Of a stretch of DNA of 64,000 bases, positions 15,653 to 24,934 are shown piece by piece. The stretch comes from an uncultured Eubacteriales bacterium (lineage in GTDB: Bacteria; Bacillota; Clostridia; Oscillospirales; Acutalibacteraceae), in NCBI GenBank assembly GCA_934463035.1, contig CAKSIG010000005.1:33991-97990 (forward strand). The letters are read 5' to 3'. Under the pieces are notes generated by a model. That model did not search any database. It was given only the letters and a program-made list of their open reading frames with translations, and had not been told where the DNA came from. Both the position numbers and the translations under genes were made by a program. Each line of letters opens with the position of its first letter. Within the stretch, counting starts at the first letter, position 1.

Positions 15653-17044
15653 ATGGAAGATAACAAAAAGACGATGGACACGATAGTTTCACTTGCAAAA
15701 GGCAGAGGATTTGTATATCCCGGCAGTGAAATATACGGCGGTCTTGCAAATTCTTGGGATTACGGTCCCTTGGGCGTTGAATTAAAAAACAACGTAAAAC
15801 GCGCTTGGTGGAAAAAATTTGTTCAGGAGTCTCCCTACAATGTGGGACTTGACAGCGCGATACTTATGAATCCCGAAACTTGGGTAGCTTCGGGTCATTT
15901 GGGAGGATTTTCAGATCCTCTTATGGATTGTAAAAGCTGCAAAACCCGTCATAGGGCGGATAAGCTGATAGAGGATTATGTTGCCGAAAACGGTCTTGAC
16001 GATAATCCCGCCGCAATGAGCGATGAGGAAATGATGGCATACATTAAGGAAAAGGGAATAACCTGTCCTTCCTGCGGTTCAAACGATTTTACCGACATAA
16101 GAAAGTTTAACCTTATGTTTAAGACCTTTCAGGGCGTTACGGAGGACAGCGCTTCTACCATTTACCTCCGCCCCGAAACCGCGCAGGGAATTTTTGTAAA
16201 CTTCAAGAACATTCAGCGCACTACCCGTAAAAAAGTGCCTTTCGGCGTTGGTCAGGTAGGAAAAGCGTTCAGAAACGAAATAACTCCCGGAAACTTTATA
16301 TTCAGAATTCGTGAGTTTGAGCAAATGGAGCTTGAATTTTTCTGCAAGCCGGGAACTGACCTTGAATGGTTCGATTATTGGCGTTCTTACTGTCGCGATT
16401 GGCTTCTTAACCTCGGAATTAAGGAGGAAAGCCTGCGCCTTAGGGATCACGATAAGGACGAACTTTGCTTCTATTCAAAGGCTACTACGGACTTTGAGTT
16501 TATGTTCCCGTTCGGCTGGGGCGAGCTTTGGGGCATTGCCGACCGTACTGATTACGACCTGACTCAGCACAGCAAGCATTCGGGTCAGCCGATGGAGTAT
16601 TTTGACCCCGAAACAAACGAAAAATACATTCCTTATGTTATTGAGCCTTCTCTCGGCGCTGACCGTGTTACGCTTGCGTTCCTTTGCAACGCTTATGATG
16701 AAGAAATTGACGAGAAGGGCGAAAAACGCGTTGTTTTGCGTTTGCACCCCGCGCTTTCTCCGTTTAAGGCGGCTGTGCTTCCGCTTTCCAAGAAGCTCGC
16801 CGATAAAGCGGGTGAGGTCTATTCCGACCTTTGCAAGCATTTCTCGGTTGATTATGACGACGCAGGTTCAATAGGCAAGCGCTACCGCCGTCAGGACGAA
16901 ATAGGCACGCCCGTCTGCATAACCTACGATTTTGACTCACTTGAAGATAATTGCGTTACTGTCCGCGACCGTGATACAATGGAGCAGAAGCGCATACCCA
17001 TAGATTCGCTTAAAGATTATATTACAAAGATAACAGAGTTTTAA
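15653..17044 (+). CDS. glyS: Glycine--tRNA ligase (single-chain type)
   Basis: A 463-residue class II aminoacyl-tRNA synthetase of the single-subunit type, distinct from the alpha2beta2 form. It charges tRNA-Gly. Visible hallmarks are YGGLANSWDYGPLGVELK near the N-terminus, zinc-type Cys pairs (C-K-S-C-K and C-P-S-C-G), motif 2-like RNEITPGNFIFRIREFEQ, motif 3-like EPSLGADRVTLAF, and a C-terminal anticodon-binding domain. Starts at ATG 15653 after TTGGAGGATAAA; the in-frame TTG four codons earlier is part of the ribosome-binding site. A Na/Pi transporter gene follows after 28 bp and may be co-transcribed. Confidence 0.97.
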   Translation: MEDNKKTMDTIVSLAKGRGFVYPGSEIYGGLANSWDYGPLGVELKNNVKRAWWKKFVQESPYNVGLDSAILMNPETWVASGHLGGFSDPLMDCKSCKTRHRADKLIEDYVAENGLDDNPAAMSDEEMMAYIKEKGITCPSCGSNDFTDIRKFNLMFKTFQGVTEDSASTIYLRPETAQGIFVNFKNIQRTTRKKVPFGVGQVGKAFRNEITPGNFIFRIREFEQMELEFFCKPGTDLEWFDYWRSYCRDWLLNLGIKEESLRLRDHDKDELCFYSKATTDFEFMFPFGWGELWGIADRTDYDLTQHSKHSGQPMEYFDPETNEKYIPYVIEPSLGADRVTLAFLCNAYDEEIDEKGEKRVVLRLHPALSPFKAAVLPLSKKLADKAGEVYSDLCKHFSVDYDDAGSIGKRYRRQDEIGTPVCITYDFDSLEDNCVTVRDRDTMEQKRIPIDSLKDYITKITEF

Positions 17045-17072
17045 TTGTAATACGCTGAATTGAGGTTTTCAA

Positions 17073-18830
17073 ATGACATCAACACAGATACTGTTAATGT
17101 TTGCGCAGCTTGTAGGCGGACTGTCGTTTTTCCTTTACGGAATGACGATTATGTCGGGCGGTCTTGAAAAAATGACCGGCGGCTCGCTTGAACGTACATT
17201 GAAAAAGGTTACCAAAAACCAGTTTATGAGCTTTCTGCTCGGTGCGGGAATAACCATAGCCATACAGTCGTCCTCGGCGATGACTGTTATGCTTGTCGGA
17301 CTTGTAAACTCGGGAATAGTTAATTTCAACGATACTTTCGGCATAATAATGGGTTCCAATGTGGGAACAACGCTTACGGCGTGGCTTTTAAGCCTTGCGG
17401 GAATAAGCGGTGATAATTTCTTCCTTACGCTGCTTCAACCGATGACCTTTGCGCCCATACTTGCTTTTGCGGGTATTCTTATGCGTATGGTATCAAAGGG
17501 CGAAAAGAAGAAGAACACGGGAACCATACTTATAGGCTTTGCTATACTTATGACAGGAATGGATTTTATGAGCGCGTCTATGAAATCCGTTCAGGAAATG
17601 GAAAGTTTTTCAAGCCTGCTTACCGCGTTTTCAAGCCCGATAATAGGATTGTTTATTTCAATAATATTTACGGGTATTATTCAGTCGTCCGCAGCTACAA
17701 TAGGTATAGTTCAGGCGTTGGCTCTTACCGGAAGTATAACCTACGGTATGGCAATACCGCTTGTTTTGGGCGCGAATATCGGAACCTGTATAACGGCTTT
17801 TCTTTCGAGCTTCGGAACCAACAAGAACGCAAAACGCGTCGTTGCTATGCATATATACGTAAACGTAATAGGCTCCGTGCTTTGTATGATACTGCTTTAT
17901 GTTGTAAAGGCGTTTAACGGAGAAATCATTGAAACTCCCGTTTCTATGCTCGGCGTTGCGGTAATACATACCCTGTTTAACACGATAAATACGATAATAC
18001 TTCTCCCTGTAAGAAAGTATGTAATAAAACTGTGTAAGCTGACTGTTAAGATGAAGGACGAAAAAACTCATACCGTTTTTTTGGACGAGCGTTTGTTCAA
18101 CAACACTCCTCTTGCAATATCAGAGTGCCACAGACTTACAGCCGATATGGCGGAGTGCGCGCGAACCGCGTTGCTTACCTCAATTTCAATAGTAAATAAG
18201 TACGATGCCGATAAGGCGGAGTCCATTCGGGCAACGGAAAATTTGATAGATAAGTATGAGGACAAGCTCGGCACTTATCTTGTAAGGCTCAGTAATAACG
18301 AGCTTTCGGAGAATGACTCTCACAGCATAGCGCGTCTGCTTCACAGCATAGGGGACTTTGAGCGAATAGGCGACCACGCGCTTAATATCTGCAAGGTTGC
18401 CGAGGAGATGCATACCAAGGGCATAACCTTTTCAAAGGACGCTATATCCGAAATCAAGACGATTACCGACGCGGTTGTTGATATACTCAATATGACGGTC
18501 GATTCGTTCATTGCGGACGATGCCGAAAGGGCTTCGCACGTTGAACCGCTTGAACAGGTCATAGACAAGCTCCAAGCAGAGCTTAGGTCAAGGCACGTTT
18601 CACGTCTGCAAAGAGGTGAATGTACCATTGAACTCGGATTTATCTTTACCGATCTTTTGACAAATTACGAGCGTGTTTCAGACCATTGCTCAAATATAGC
18701 CGTTTACACAATGCAGCTGCCGAGCGATAAGTTGGATACCCATAAGTATCTGCATAAGCTCAAATCGGCACCGAGCGGCGCGTTTGTGGACGATTACAAT
18801 ATGTACGAGAAAAAGTATTTACTTGACTAA
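17073..18830 (+). CDS. Na/Pi-cotransporter family protein with C-terminal PhoU domain
   Basis: A 585-residue membrane protein. The N-terminal half (about 1-330) carries two Na/Pi-cotransporter repeats, each with the family QSSSA-type motif (AIQSSSAMTVMLVGL and IQSSAATIGIVQAL) and re-entrant segments such as GSNVGTTLTAW and GANIGTCITAF. The C-terminal half (about 350-560) is a helical PhoU-like domain with paired E/D-rich repeats around FERIGDHALNIC and YERVSDHCSNIA. The family imports or exports phosphate with sodium; the PhoU part probably gates it. It lies 28 bp after glyS and is closed by a terminator. Confidence 0.9.
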   Translation: MTSTQILLMFAQLVGGLSFFLYGMTIMSGGLEKMTGGSLERTLKKVTKNQFMSFLLGAGITIAIQSSSAMTVMLVGLVNSGIVNFNDTFGIIMGSNVGTTLTAWLLSLAGISGDNFFLTLLQPMTFAPILAFAGILMRMVSKGEKKKNTGTILIGFAILMTGMDFMSASMKSVQEMESFSSLLTAFSSPIIGLFISIIFTGIIQSSAATIGIVQALALTGSITYGMAIPLVLGANIGTCITAFLSSFGTNKNAKRVVAMHIYVNVIGSVLCMILLYVVKAFNGEIIETPVSMLGVAVIHTLFNTINTIILLPVRKYVIKLCKLTVKMKDEKTHTVFLDERLFNNTPLAISECHRLTADMAECARTALLTSISIVNKYDADKAESIRATENLIDKYEDKLGTYLVRLSNNELSENDSHSIARLLHSIGDFERIGDHALNICKVAEEMHTKGITFSKDAISEIKTITDAVVDILNMTVDSFIADDAERASHVEPLEQVIDKLQAELRSRHVSRLQRGECTIELGFIFTDLLTNYERVSDHCSNIAVYTMQLPSDKLDTHKYLHKLKSAPSGAFVDDYNMYEKKYLLD

Positions 18831-18841
18831 AATTTAAAATG

Positions 18842-18882
18842 TGCAGCCGCGGTTGTTAAATTCACAGGCGGCTGCAATTTTT
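18842..18882 (+). terminator. Terminator after the Na/Pi gene
   Basis: Stem TGCAGCCGC (18842-18850) with GCGGCTGCA (18868-18876) followed by ATTTTTAT. Confidence 0.8.
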
Positions 18883-18899
18883 ATAGAACGGAGTTTGGT

Positions 18900-20558
18900 A
18901 TGCTCGAAACAAAAGACCTATGTTTTAAATATCCCGACAGCGAGGATTTTGCTCTTAAAGATATTTCGGTTTCTGTTGAAAGCGGAGAGTTTATCCTTAT
19001 CTGCGGTGAGACGGGGTGCGGCAAATCGACGCTTCTTAAAATGTTTAAAAGCGCTGTAACGCCGCACGGCGAACTTGCCGGTCAGGTGCTCTATAACGGC
19101 AAGCCGTTCGCAGATTACGATGAAAAGGCGCTTGCCTGTGAAATAGGGTATGTCACCCAAAATCCCGATAATCAAATAGTCACCGATAAGGTTTGGCATG
19201 AGCTTGCTTTCGGTCTTGAAAATCTCGGTGTTTCTCAGTCGGAAATAAAACGCAGGGTTGCCGAAATGGCAAATTATTTCGGAATCCAAAGCTGGTACCG
19301 CAAACCCGTGTCCGAACTCTCAGGGGGGCAAAAACAACTGCTTAACCTTGCGGCGGTTATGGTTATGCGGCCGCAGGTGCTTTTGCTTGACGAGCCTACA
19401 AGCCGTCTTGACCCGATAGCCGCCGCGGAATTTATAAACATAATTAAAAAACTTAACCGAGAGTTTGGAATAACGGTAATTATAGCCGAGCATAATCTGG
19501 AAGAGGTTTTTTCGCTGTCCGACAAAGTTTTGCTTATGAAAGAGGGAAGAACCGTTTTGTTTGACGTTCCCAAAACGGCGGCAAAGAATATGACCGAAAA
19601 ATACGGCGGCAAGGTTCTTCCTGAATTGCCGAGCGCGGTGCGGATTTACAACGGAATAGGTCTGGGCGGCGATTGCCCGCTTACCGTGCGCGACGGTAAA
19701 AGGTATCTGTCGGAAAGATTTGACGGTTCGGCTGTCACGAAGTATGTGGGCAAAAAAGCCGACGGCGAAACGGCAGTTGAATTTAAAAATGTCAGTTTCA
19801 GGTATGAGAAAAAATCGGCGGACATTTTAAACGGCGCCTGCCTGAAAGTAAAAAAAGGCGAAATATACTGCTTAACAGGCGGCAACGGCGTTGGAAAAAC
19901 CACGGTGTTAAAATTAATTGCAGGATTGTTAAAGCAGTACGAGGGTAAGATAAAAATATTCGGAAAGGTCCTAAAAAATCAAAATCCCGCCGCTTTCGGA
20001 GTTGCATTGCTGCCGCAAGACCCGCAAACAATATTCCTTAAAAGCCGTGTTTATGATGATTTTTATGAGTATTTAAAAATGATCGGAACAGGGGAAGGTA
20101 ACGCCGAAAACAAAATTTCCGAAATTTCGGATAAAGTCGGAATAACAAGCCTTTTAAACAGGCATCCGTTTGATTTGAGCGGTGGAGAACAGCAAAAATG
20201 CGCCGTTGCAAAGCTCCTTTTGGCAGAGCCTGAAATTCTGCTTTTTGACGAACCTACGAAGGGACTTGACGGCGAAAGTAAAACAACTCTGGGCAGTCTG
20301 CTTAAAGAACTGAAAAGTTCAGGAAAAACAATTATTGTCGTGACTCACGATATTGAGTTCGCGGCACATAATGCTGATACGTGTGCAATGCTTTTTGACG
20401 GTGAAATAATAGGCGGACAGGACCCGCATATCTTCTTCGCGGAAAACAGTTTTTATACTACCTATGCAAACCGAATAGCGAATAATTTGTTCCCTTATGC
20501 CGTGACCTGTGACGAGGTTATAAGTGAATGTAAGAAGAATAAAAGCAACCGCAGTTGA
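18900..20558 (+). CDS. Double-ATPase ECF/cobalt-type ABC transporter protein (orphan)
   Basis: A 552-residue protein with two complete ABC ATPase domains, like fused EcfA1-EcfA2 (YkoD-type). Domain 1 has Walker A GETGCGKST (about residues 38-46), signature LSGGQKQ and LLLDEPTSRLDP; domain 2 has GGNGVGKTT, LSGGEQQK and LLFDEPTKGLD. EcfA pairs energise vitamin or metal uptake with an EcfT membrane protein and an S component, but neither is encoded next to it here. An ACGGAG site precedes ATG 18900. The stop codon lies within the terminator hairpin, and the neighbour htpG runs the other way. Substrate unknown. Confidence 0.85.
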   Translation: MLETKDLCFKYPDSEDFALKDISVSVESGEFILICGETGCGKSTLLKMFKSAVTPHGELAGQVLYNGKPFADYDEKALACEIGYVTQNPDNQIVTDKVWHELAFGLENLGVSQSEIKRRVAEMANYFGIQSWYRKPVSELSGGQKQLLNLAAVMVMRPQVLLLDEPTSRLDPIAAAEFINIIKKLNREFGITVIIAEHNLEEVFSLSDKVLLMKEGRTVLFDVPKTAAKNMTEKYGGKVLPELPSAVRIYNGIGLGGDCPLTVRDGKRYLSERFDGSAVTKYVGKKADGETAVEFKNVSFRYEKKSADILNGACLKVKKGEIYCLTGGNGVGKTTVLKLIAGLLKQYEGKIKIFGKVLKNQNPAAFGVALLPQDPQTIFLKSRVYDDFYEYLKMIGTGEGNAENKISEISDKVGITSLLNRHPFDLSGGEQQKCAVAKLLLAEPEILLFDEPTKGLDGESKTTLGSLLKELKSSGKTIIVVTHDIEFAAHNADTCAMLFDGEIIGGQDPHIFFAENSFYTTYANRIANNLFPYAVTCDEVISECKKNKSNRS

Positions 20559-20581
20559 TTTCTAACTGCGGTTGCTTCTTT
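20545..20581 (+). terminator. Terminator overlapping the end of the double-ATPase gene
   Basis: 12-bp perfect stem GCAACCGCAGTT/AACTGCGGTTGC followed by TTCTTT. The 5' arm contains the last codons of the gene. It may also serve htpG from the other side. Confidence 0.85.
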
Positions 20582-20591
20582 ACTGTGTATT

Positions 20592-22481
20592 CTATTTTGT
20601 CATAAGCTCGCAAACAAGGTTGCTGTGTTCAACGGGATCGTCAATTCCCGTGCCGCCTATAAGGCAAGCCTCGCCGTAGAGCAGTTTTGCGTATTTGGCA
20701 AGGGTGTCCTTGTCCTCGCTGTAAAGTGTTTTCAGCTTTTCCGCAATCGGGTGCGAAGCGTTTATTTCAAGGATAAGCTGTGCTTTGACCTTGTTCTGCT
20801 CGGCATTCGGCATAGAATTTAAAACCTTTTCCATTTCAAGCGAAATACCGCCTTCGCTGGTCAGGCATACGGGGTGCTTTTTCAGCTTGTTTGTAAAGCG
20901 TACGGCGTTTATCTTGTCGCCTATACTTTCTTTCATTGCGGCGAACATATCCTTTGCCGCTTCGTTTTCGCTTTCAAGCTCCTTTTTCTCGGACTCGTCG
21001 GAGAGATCGAATTTGTCGTCGCAGATGTTCATAAACTTCTTGCCGTCATATTCGCCGAGCATTTTAATCGCAAACTCGTCAACATTTTCGGTAAGATACA
21101 AAAACTCGTAACCCTTTTCTCTAACGGCGTCCGCCTGAGGCAGCATATCTATCTTCTCGTCGGTGTCGCCACAGGCGTAGTAAACGGTATCCTGACCGTC
21201 TTTCATACGCTCGGTATACTCTTTGAGGGTTGTGTATTTCCTGTCGTTTGACGAACGGAAAAGTATAAGGTCTTTTAGGCTGTCCTTATGAATACCGTAG
21301 TCGTTGTAAAGTCCGAATTTAAGCTGAATACCGAATGATTTAAAGAACTCCTCGTAAGCCTCTCGGTCGTCTTTCAGCATCTTTTCAAGCTCGCTCTTTA
21401 TCTTCTTTTCAATTGTCTTGGCTATCAACTTTAACTGACTGTCGTGTTGCAGCATTTCACGGGAAATGTTAAGCGACAGATCCTCGCTGTCAACAAGTCC
21501 CTTGACAAAACTGAAATGATCGGGCAGCAGGTCGGGGCATTTTTCCATTATCATAACGCCCTTTGAGTAAAGTTGCAGCCCTTTCTCATACTCCTTGGTG
21601 TAATAATCAAACGGCGGGTGCTTCGGTATAAACAAAAGCGCGCTGTATGTTGCCTGACCCTCGGTTTTGGTGTGTATTACGCGCGCAGGGTCATTGTAAT
21701 CGTAGAACTTTTCCTTGTAGAAATTGTTGTAATCCTCAGGTTTTATCTCGCTTTTTGCCTTTTTCCAAAGCGGAATCATACTGTTAAGAGTGCGAAGCTC
21801 GGTAACGTCCTTATATTCGCCCTCTTTGCCTTCAACAGGCTCTTTGGTGGTAAACTCCATCTTGATTGGGTGGCGGATATAGTCGGAATACTTTTTAACC
21901 AAAGCGCTTATGCGGTATTGATCGAGATATTCGTCGTAATTTTCATCGTCGGTCTTGTCCTTTATGTGAAGCGTTACAACCGTTCCGACAGTCTCCTTGT
22001 CACAAGGCTCTATGGTGTACCCCGAAGCGCCCTCCGACTGCCAGCGGTATGACTGCTCCGCACCGTACGCTTTGCTTTCGACCGTTACCTTGTCGCTCAC
22101 CATAAAAGCGGAGTAGAACCCAACGCCGAACTGACCTATAATGTCAACATTGTCCTGCTTTTCGTTTAATTTCTTAAAATCAAAAGAACCTGATTTCGCT
22201 ATCGTTCCGAGGTTGCTGTCAAGCTCGTCCTCGGTCATACCGCAGCCGTTGTCGATTATTTTGAGGGTTCTCGCGTCCTTGTCAATCTCCAACCTTATTT
22301 CAAAATCGTCTGGGGCAATACCCACCGAACTGTCGGTAAGCGAGCGGAAATACAGCTTGTCAAGCGCGTCGCTTGCATTGGATATAAGTTCTCTCAAAAA
22401 TATCTCCTTGTGGGTGTATATTGAATTGATCATCATATCCATTAATTTTTTTGATTCTGATTTAAACTGTTTAGTACGCAA
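20592..22481 (-). CDS. htpG: Molecular chaperone HtpG (Hsp90)
   Basis: A 629-residue cytoplasmic Hsp90 of normal bacterial length. The GHKL ATP-binding domain is clear: IFLRELISNASDALDK (about residues 25-40), DNGCGMT, GTIAKSGS and the lid glycines GQFGVGFYSAFM. The middle domain and the short C-terminal dimerisation domain follow. The start is TTG 22479-22481 behind an AGGTG site. It is transcribed alone from the intergenic region that contains a CIRCE operator, so control by the heat-shock repressor HrcA is inferred. Confidence 0.97.
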   Translation of the reverse strand: MRTKQFKSESKKLMDMMINSIYTHKEIFLRELISNASDALDKLYFRSLTDSSVGIAPDDFEIRLEIDKDARTLKIIDNGCGMTEDELDSNLGTIAKSGSFDFKKLNEKQDNVDIIGQFGVGFYSAFMVSDKVTVESKAYGAEQSYRWQSEGASGYTIEPCDKETVGTVVTLHIKDKTDDENYDEYLDQYRISALVKKYSDYIRHPIKMEFTTKEPVEGKEGEYKDVTELRTLNSMIPLWKKAKSEIKPEDYNNFYKEKFYDYNDPARVIHTKTEGQATYSALLFIPKHPPFDYYTKEYEKGLQLYSKGVMIMEKCPDLLPDHFSFVKGLVDSEDLSLNISREMLQHDSQLKLIAKTIEKKIKSELEKMLKDDREAYEEFFKSFGIQLKFGLYNDYGIHKDSLKDLILFRSSNDRKYTTLKEYTERMKDGQDTVYYACGDTDEKIDMLPQADAVREKGYEFLYLTENVDEFAIKMLGEYDGKKFMNICDDKFDLSDESEKKELESENEAAKDMFAAMKESIGDKINAVRFTNKLKKHPVCLTSEGGISLEMEKVLNSMPNAEQNKVKAQLILEINASHPIAEKLKTLYSEDKDTLAKYAKLLYGEACLIGGTGIDDPVEHSNLVCELMTK

Positions 22482-22580
22482 TTTTTATCACCTTTGTTTT
22501 AAAATTTGACTTTTACTGACTTATAGTATATTACTTATCATATCCGAATGTGTTAATAAAGTGTGAATAATATATAAATC

Positions 22581-22607
22581 TCGGCACTCAAATGCCGAGA
22601 GTGCTAA
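22581..22607. promoter_or_regulatory. CIRCE operator (HrcA site) between htpG and iscR
   Basis: On the minus strand TTAGCACTC-N9-GAGTGCCGA; the left arm matches the CIRCE consensus perfectly and the spacing is exactly nine bases, while the right arm has two changes at its end (consensus GAGTGCTAA). It lies about 100 bp upstream of htpG and about 60 bp upstream of iscR. HrcA binding and heat induction of htpG are inferred from the known consensus. Confidence 0.85.
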
Positions 22608-22617
22608 AAACAGGGTG

Positions 22618-22645
22618 TTGATTTAAGCCGTAAAAAATGTATAAT
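22618..22645 (+). promoter_or_regulatory. iscR promoter
   Basis: TTGATT (22618-22623), a 16-bp spacer and consensus TATAAT (22640-22645). It begins only about 10 bp from the CIRCE element. Confidence 0.75.
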
Positions 22646-22665
22646 AATATGAGAGGTGTCGTTTT

Positions 22666-23079
22666 ATGATGGTTTCAACCAAGGGGCGTTATGCCCTGCG
22701 TATAATGATAGATTTGGCACAGCACGCCGACGAGGGGTATATTTCCTTAAAATCAATAAGCGAGAGACAGCATATTTCGCTTAAATATCTTGAAATAATA
22801 GTTTCAATGCTAAACAAGGCGGGTATGCTTAAAAGTATGCGCGGCGCGGGCGGCGGATATATGCTGGCAGACTCTGCCGACAGTTATGATGTTGCCACAA
22901 TATTGGCTCTTACCGAGGGAAATACGGCGCCCGTAGCCTGTATAGAGGACGGCGAGTGCCGTTGCGAGAATGCCGCCGGCTGTCTTACTCTGCCTATGTG
23001 GATAAATCTTGATAAAATAATTCACGAATACCTGTCGGGCATTACAATAAAGGATCTTATAGATAAAAATGTAAAATAA
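22666..23079 (+). CDS. iscR: Rrf2-family regulator, IscR-like
   Basis: A 137-residue DNA-binding protein of the Rrf2 family: winged helix at the N-terminus (MVSTKGRYALRIMIDLA), recognition region ISLKYLEIIVSMLNKAG, and a cysteine-rich segment (C-x5-C-x-C-x5-C) after about residue 90 that can hold an Fe-S cluster. It precedes iscS and iscU, so it probably senses Fe-S status and represses the isc genes. GAGAGGTG precedes tandem ATG codons; either may be used. CymR-type cysteine control is a less likely alternative because CymR lacks these cysteines. Confidence 0.9.
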   Translation: MMVSTKGRYALRIMIDLAQHADEGYISLKSISERQHISLKYLEIIVSMLNKAGMLKSMRGAGGGYMLADSADSYDVATILALTEGNTAPVACIEDGECRCENAAGCLTLPMWINLDKIIHEYLSGITIKDLIDKNVK

Positions 23080-23101
23080 TTTGCAAAAAGGAAATCACCT
23101 A

Positions 23102-23129
23102 TTGACTTTGTAGGAAATTTGGTTATAAT
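23102..23129 (+). promoter_or_regulatory. iscS promoter with nearby repeated motif
   Basis: TTGACT (23102-23107), a 16-bp spacer and consensus TATAAT (23124-23129). Two related sequences, TTTGTAGGAAATTTGG (23107-23122) and TTTGATAGGAAATGAGG (23143-23159), flank the start point and may be binding sites for the upstream IscR-like regulator. Confidence 0.75.
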
Positions 23130-23166
23130 AAAATCATAGTAATTTGATAGGAAATGAGGAAGTCAA

Positions 23167-24354
23167 ATGTTTGTTTATGCTGACAACGCGGCAACGACCC
23201 CGATGTGCGAAAAAGCAATAGAGGTTATGTCCGACTGTCTTAAAAATAATTACGGCAATCCGTCGAGCCTTTACAGCCTCGGTCAACGGGCAAAGGAGAC
23301 GCTTGAAAACGCCAGATGCGATATTGCCGAATGTATCGGAGCGTCGCCGAAAGAGGTGTATTTCACCTCAGGAGGGAGCGAAGCCGATAATCAAGCTATT
23401 GTAACCGCCGCGTATCTCGGCGCAAAAAAAGGCAAAAAACATATAATATCGACAAAGTTCGAGCATCACGCGGTTCTTCATACTCTTGAAGCACTTGAAA
23501 AACAAGGCTTTGAGGTAACGTTGCTTGATGTTCACGAAAACGGCGTTGTAACGCCCGAACAGGTTGAGTCCGCTTTGCGCGAGGATACTGCGCTTGTCAC
23601 GGTGATGTATGCAAACAACGAAATAGGCACGGTTCAGCCTATATCGGAAATCGGCGCTGTCTGCCGTGAACATGGCGTGCTGTTTCATACCGACGCTGTT
23701 CAGGCTGTCGGGCATATAAAGGTAGACGTTGTGAACGATAATATTGATATGCTCAGCGTTTCGGCGCATAAGTTCCACGGTCCGAAAGGAATAGGTATAC
23801 TCTATGCGAAAAGAGGAATAGCCCTCCAAAATATAATTTACGGCGGCGCACAGGAACGCGGAAAGCGTGCAGGTACCGAGAATACAGCCGCGGCGGCGGC
23901 TATGGCGGAGGCGCTTAAAATCGCCTGCGGCAATTTAGAAAAAAATTCAGAATATATTTCAGGTCTGCGCGACCGTTTGATAGAGGGACTTTCAAAAATA
24001 CCCCATTCAAAGCTCAACGGTGACCGCGATAAAAGGTTGCCCGGAACGGTCAATTTCTGTTTCGAGGGGATAGAGGGCGAGTCGCTCCTGCTTATGCTTG
24101 ACGATAAGGGAATACAGGCTTCAAGCGGTTCCGCTTGTACCTCGGGTTCGCTTGACCCGAGCCACGTGCTGTTGGCTCTCGGTCTTCCGCACGAGGTGGC
24201 GCACGGCTCTTTAAGACTTTCAATAAGCGAGTATAACACGCCCGAAGAAATCGAGTATATAATCGAAGAAGTACCGAAGGTGGTAGACTTTTTGAGAAGT
24301 ATGTCACCCGTGTGGGAAGAACTTGAAAACGGGCAGAGAAAACATATAATATAG
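23167..24354 (+). CDS. iscS: Cysteine desulfurase (NifS/IscS type)
   Basis: A 395-residue pyridoxal-phosphate enzyme that takes sulfur from cysteine for Fe-S cluster assembly. Start MFVYADNAATTPM, PLP-lysine segment SVSAHKFHGPKGIG and the active-site cysteine loop SSGSACTSGSLDPSHVL are all present. The latter is a group I-type loop, consistent with delivery to a U-type scaffold. The scaffold gene iscU follows after 11 bp. Upstream is the IscR-like regulator with its own promoter in between. Confidence 0.96.
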   Translation: MFVYADNAATTPMCEKAIEVMSDCLKNNYGNPSSLYSLGQRAKETLENARCDIAECIGASPKEVYFTSGGSEADNQAIVTAAYLGAKKGKKHIISTKFEHHAVLHTLEALEKQGFEVTLLDVHENGVVTPEQVESALREDTALVTVMYANNEIGTVQPISEIGAVCREHGVLFHTDAVQAVGHIKVDVVNDNIDMLSVSAHKFHGPKGIGILYAKRGIALQNIIYGGAQERGKRAGTENTAAAAAMAEALKIACGNLEKNSEYISGLRDRLIEGLSKIPHSKLNGDRDKRLPGTVNFCFEGIEGESLLLMLDDKGIQASSGSACTSGSLDPSHVLLALGLPHEVAHGSLRLSISEYNTPEEIEYIIEEVPKVVDFLRSMSPVWEELENGQRKHII

Positions 24355-24365
24355 GAGGAAAATTT

Positions 24366-24791
24366 ATGCTTTACAGTGAAAAGGTAATGGATCATTTCCG
24401 CAATCCGCGCAATCTTGGAAAAATGGACGACGCCGACGGTATCGGCGAGGTCGGCAACGCAAAATGCGGCGATATAATGAAAATGTATATAAAGGTTAAG
24501 GACGGCATTATAACCGACGTTAAGTTTAATACGTTCGGCTGCGGCTCGGCGATAGCGACAAGCTCTATGGCGACCGAAATGATAAAGGGTAAGCCTATTG
24601 AGGAGGCGTTACAGCTTTCAAACAAGGCGGTTGTAGAGGCGCTTGACGGTCTTCCCGCACATAAAATTCATTGCAGTGTGCTTGCCGAGGAGGCAGTAAA
24701 GGCGGCGGTGAAGGATTATTACGATAAAAACGGAATTTCCTACGACAAGGAAAAGTTCTGCACAGGCGATTGCGCCTGCTGTCACATTTGA
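24366..24791 (+). CDS. iscU: Fe-S cluster assembly scaffold IscU/NifU N-terminal type
   Basis: A 141-residue scaffold on which Fe-S clusters are built with sulfur from IscS. Conserved ligands appear in GNAKCGD (about residue 36), FGCGSAIATSSMATE and the third Cys in HCSVLAEEAV. The C-terminus carries an extra cluster, C-T-G-D-C-A-C-C-H, common in clostridial versions. ATG 24366 follows AGGAGG. The iscR-iscS-iscU order without hscA, hscB or fdx is the compact clostridial ISC system. Confidence 0.95.
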   Translation: MLYSEKVMDHFRNPRNLGKMDDADGIGEVGNAKCGDIMKMYIKVKDGIITDVKFNTFGCGSAIATSSMATEMIKGKPIEEALQLSNKAVVEALDGLPAHKIHCSVLAEEAVKAAVKDYYDKNGISYDKEKFCTGDCACCHI

Positions 24792-24796
24792 CTTAA

Positions 24797-24840
24797 AAAA
24801 ACGCACGGGATCCCTGATTTTCAGGGATTTCGTGCGTTTT
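24797..24840 (+). terminator. iscSU terminator
   Basis: Long stem AAAACGCACG...CGTGCGTTTT with an inner ATCCCTGA/TCAGGGAT helix, ending in TTTT. Confidence 0.88.
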
Positions 24841-24872
24841 GCAGAGAAAATTATTATATTCTTTGCAGACTC

Positions 24873-24901
24873 TTGCTATTGCGATTGGTAAGATGTATAA
24901 T
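24873..24901 (+). promoter_or_regulatory. MATE gene promoter
   Basis: TTGCTA (24873-24878), a 17-bp spacer and consensus TATAAT (24896-24901). Confidence 0.75.
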
Positions 24902-24934
24902 ATGACAGATAAAAATCTAGGGATGAATTTGTAA

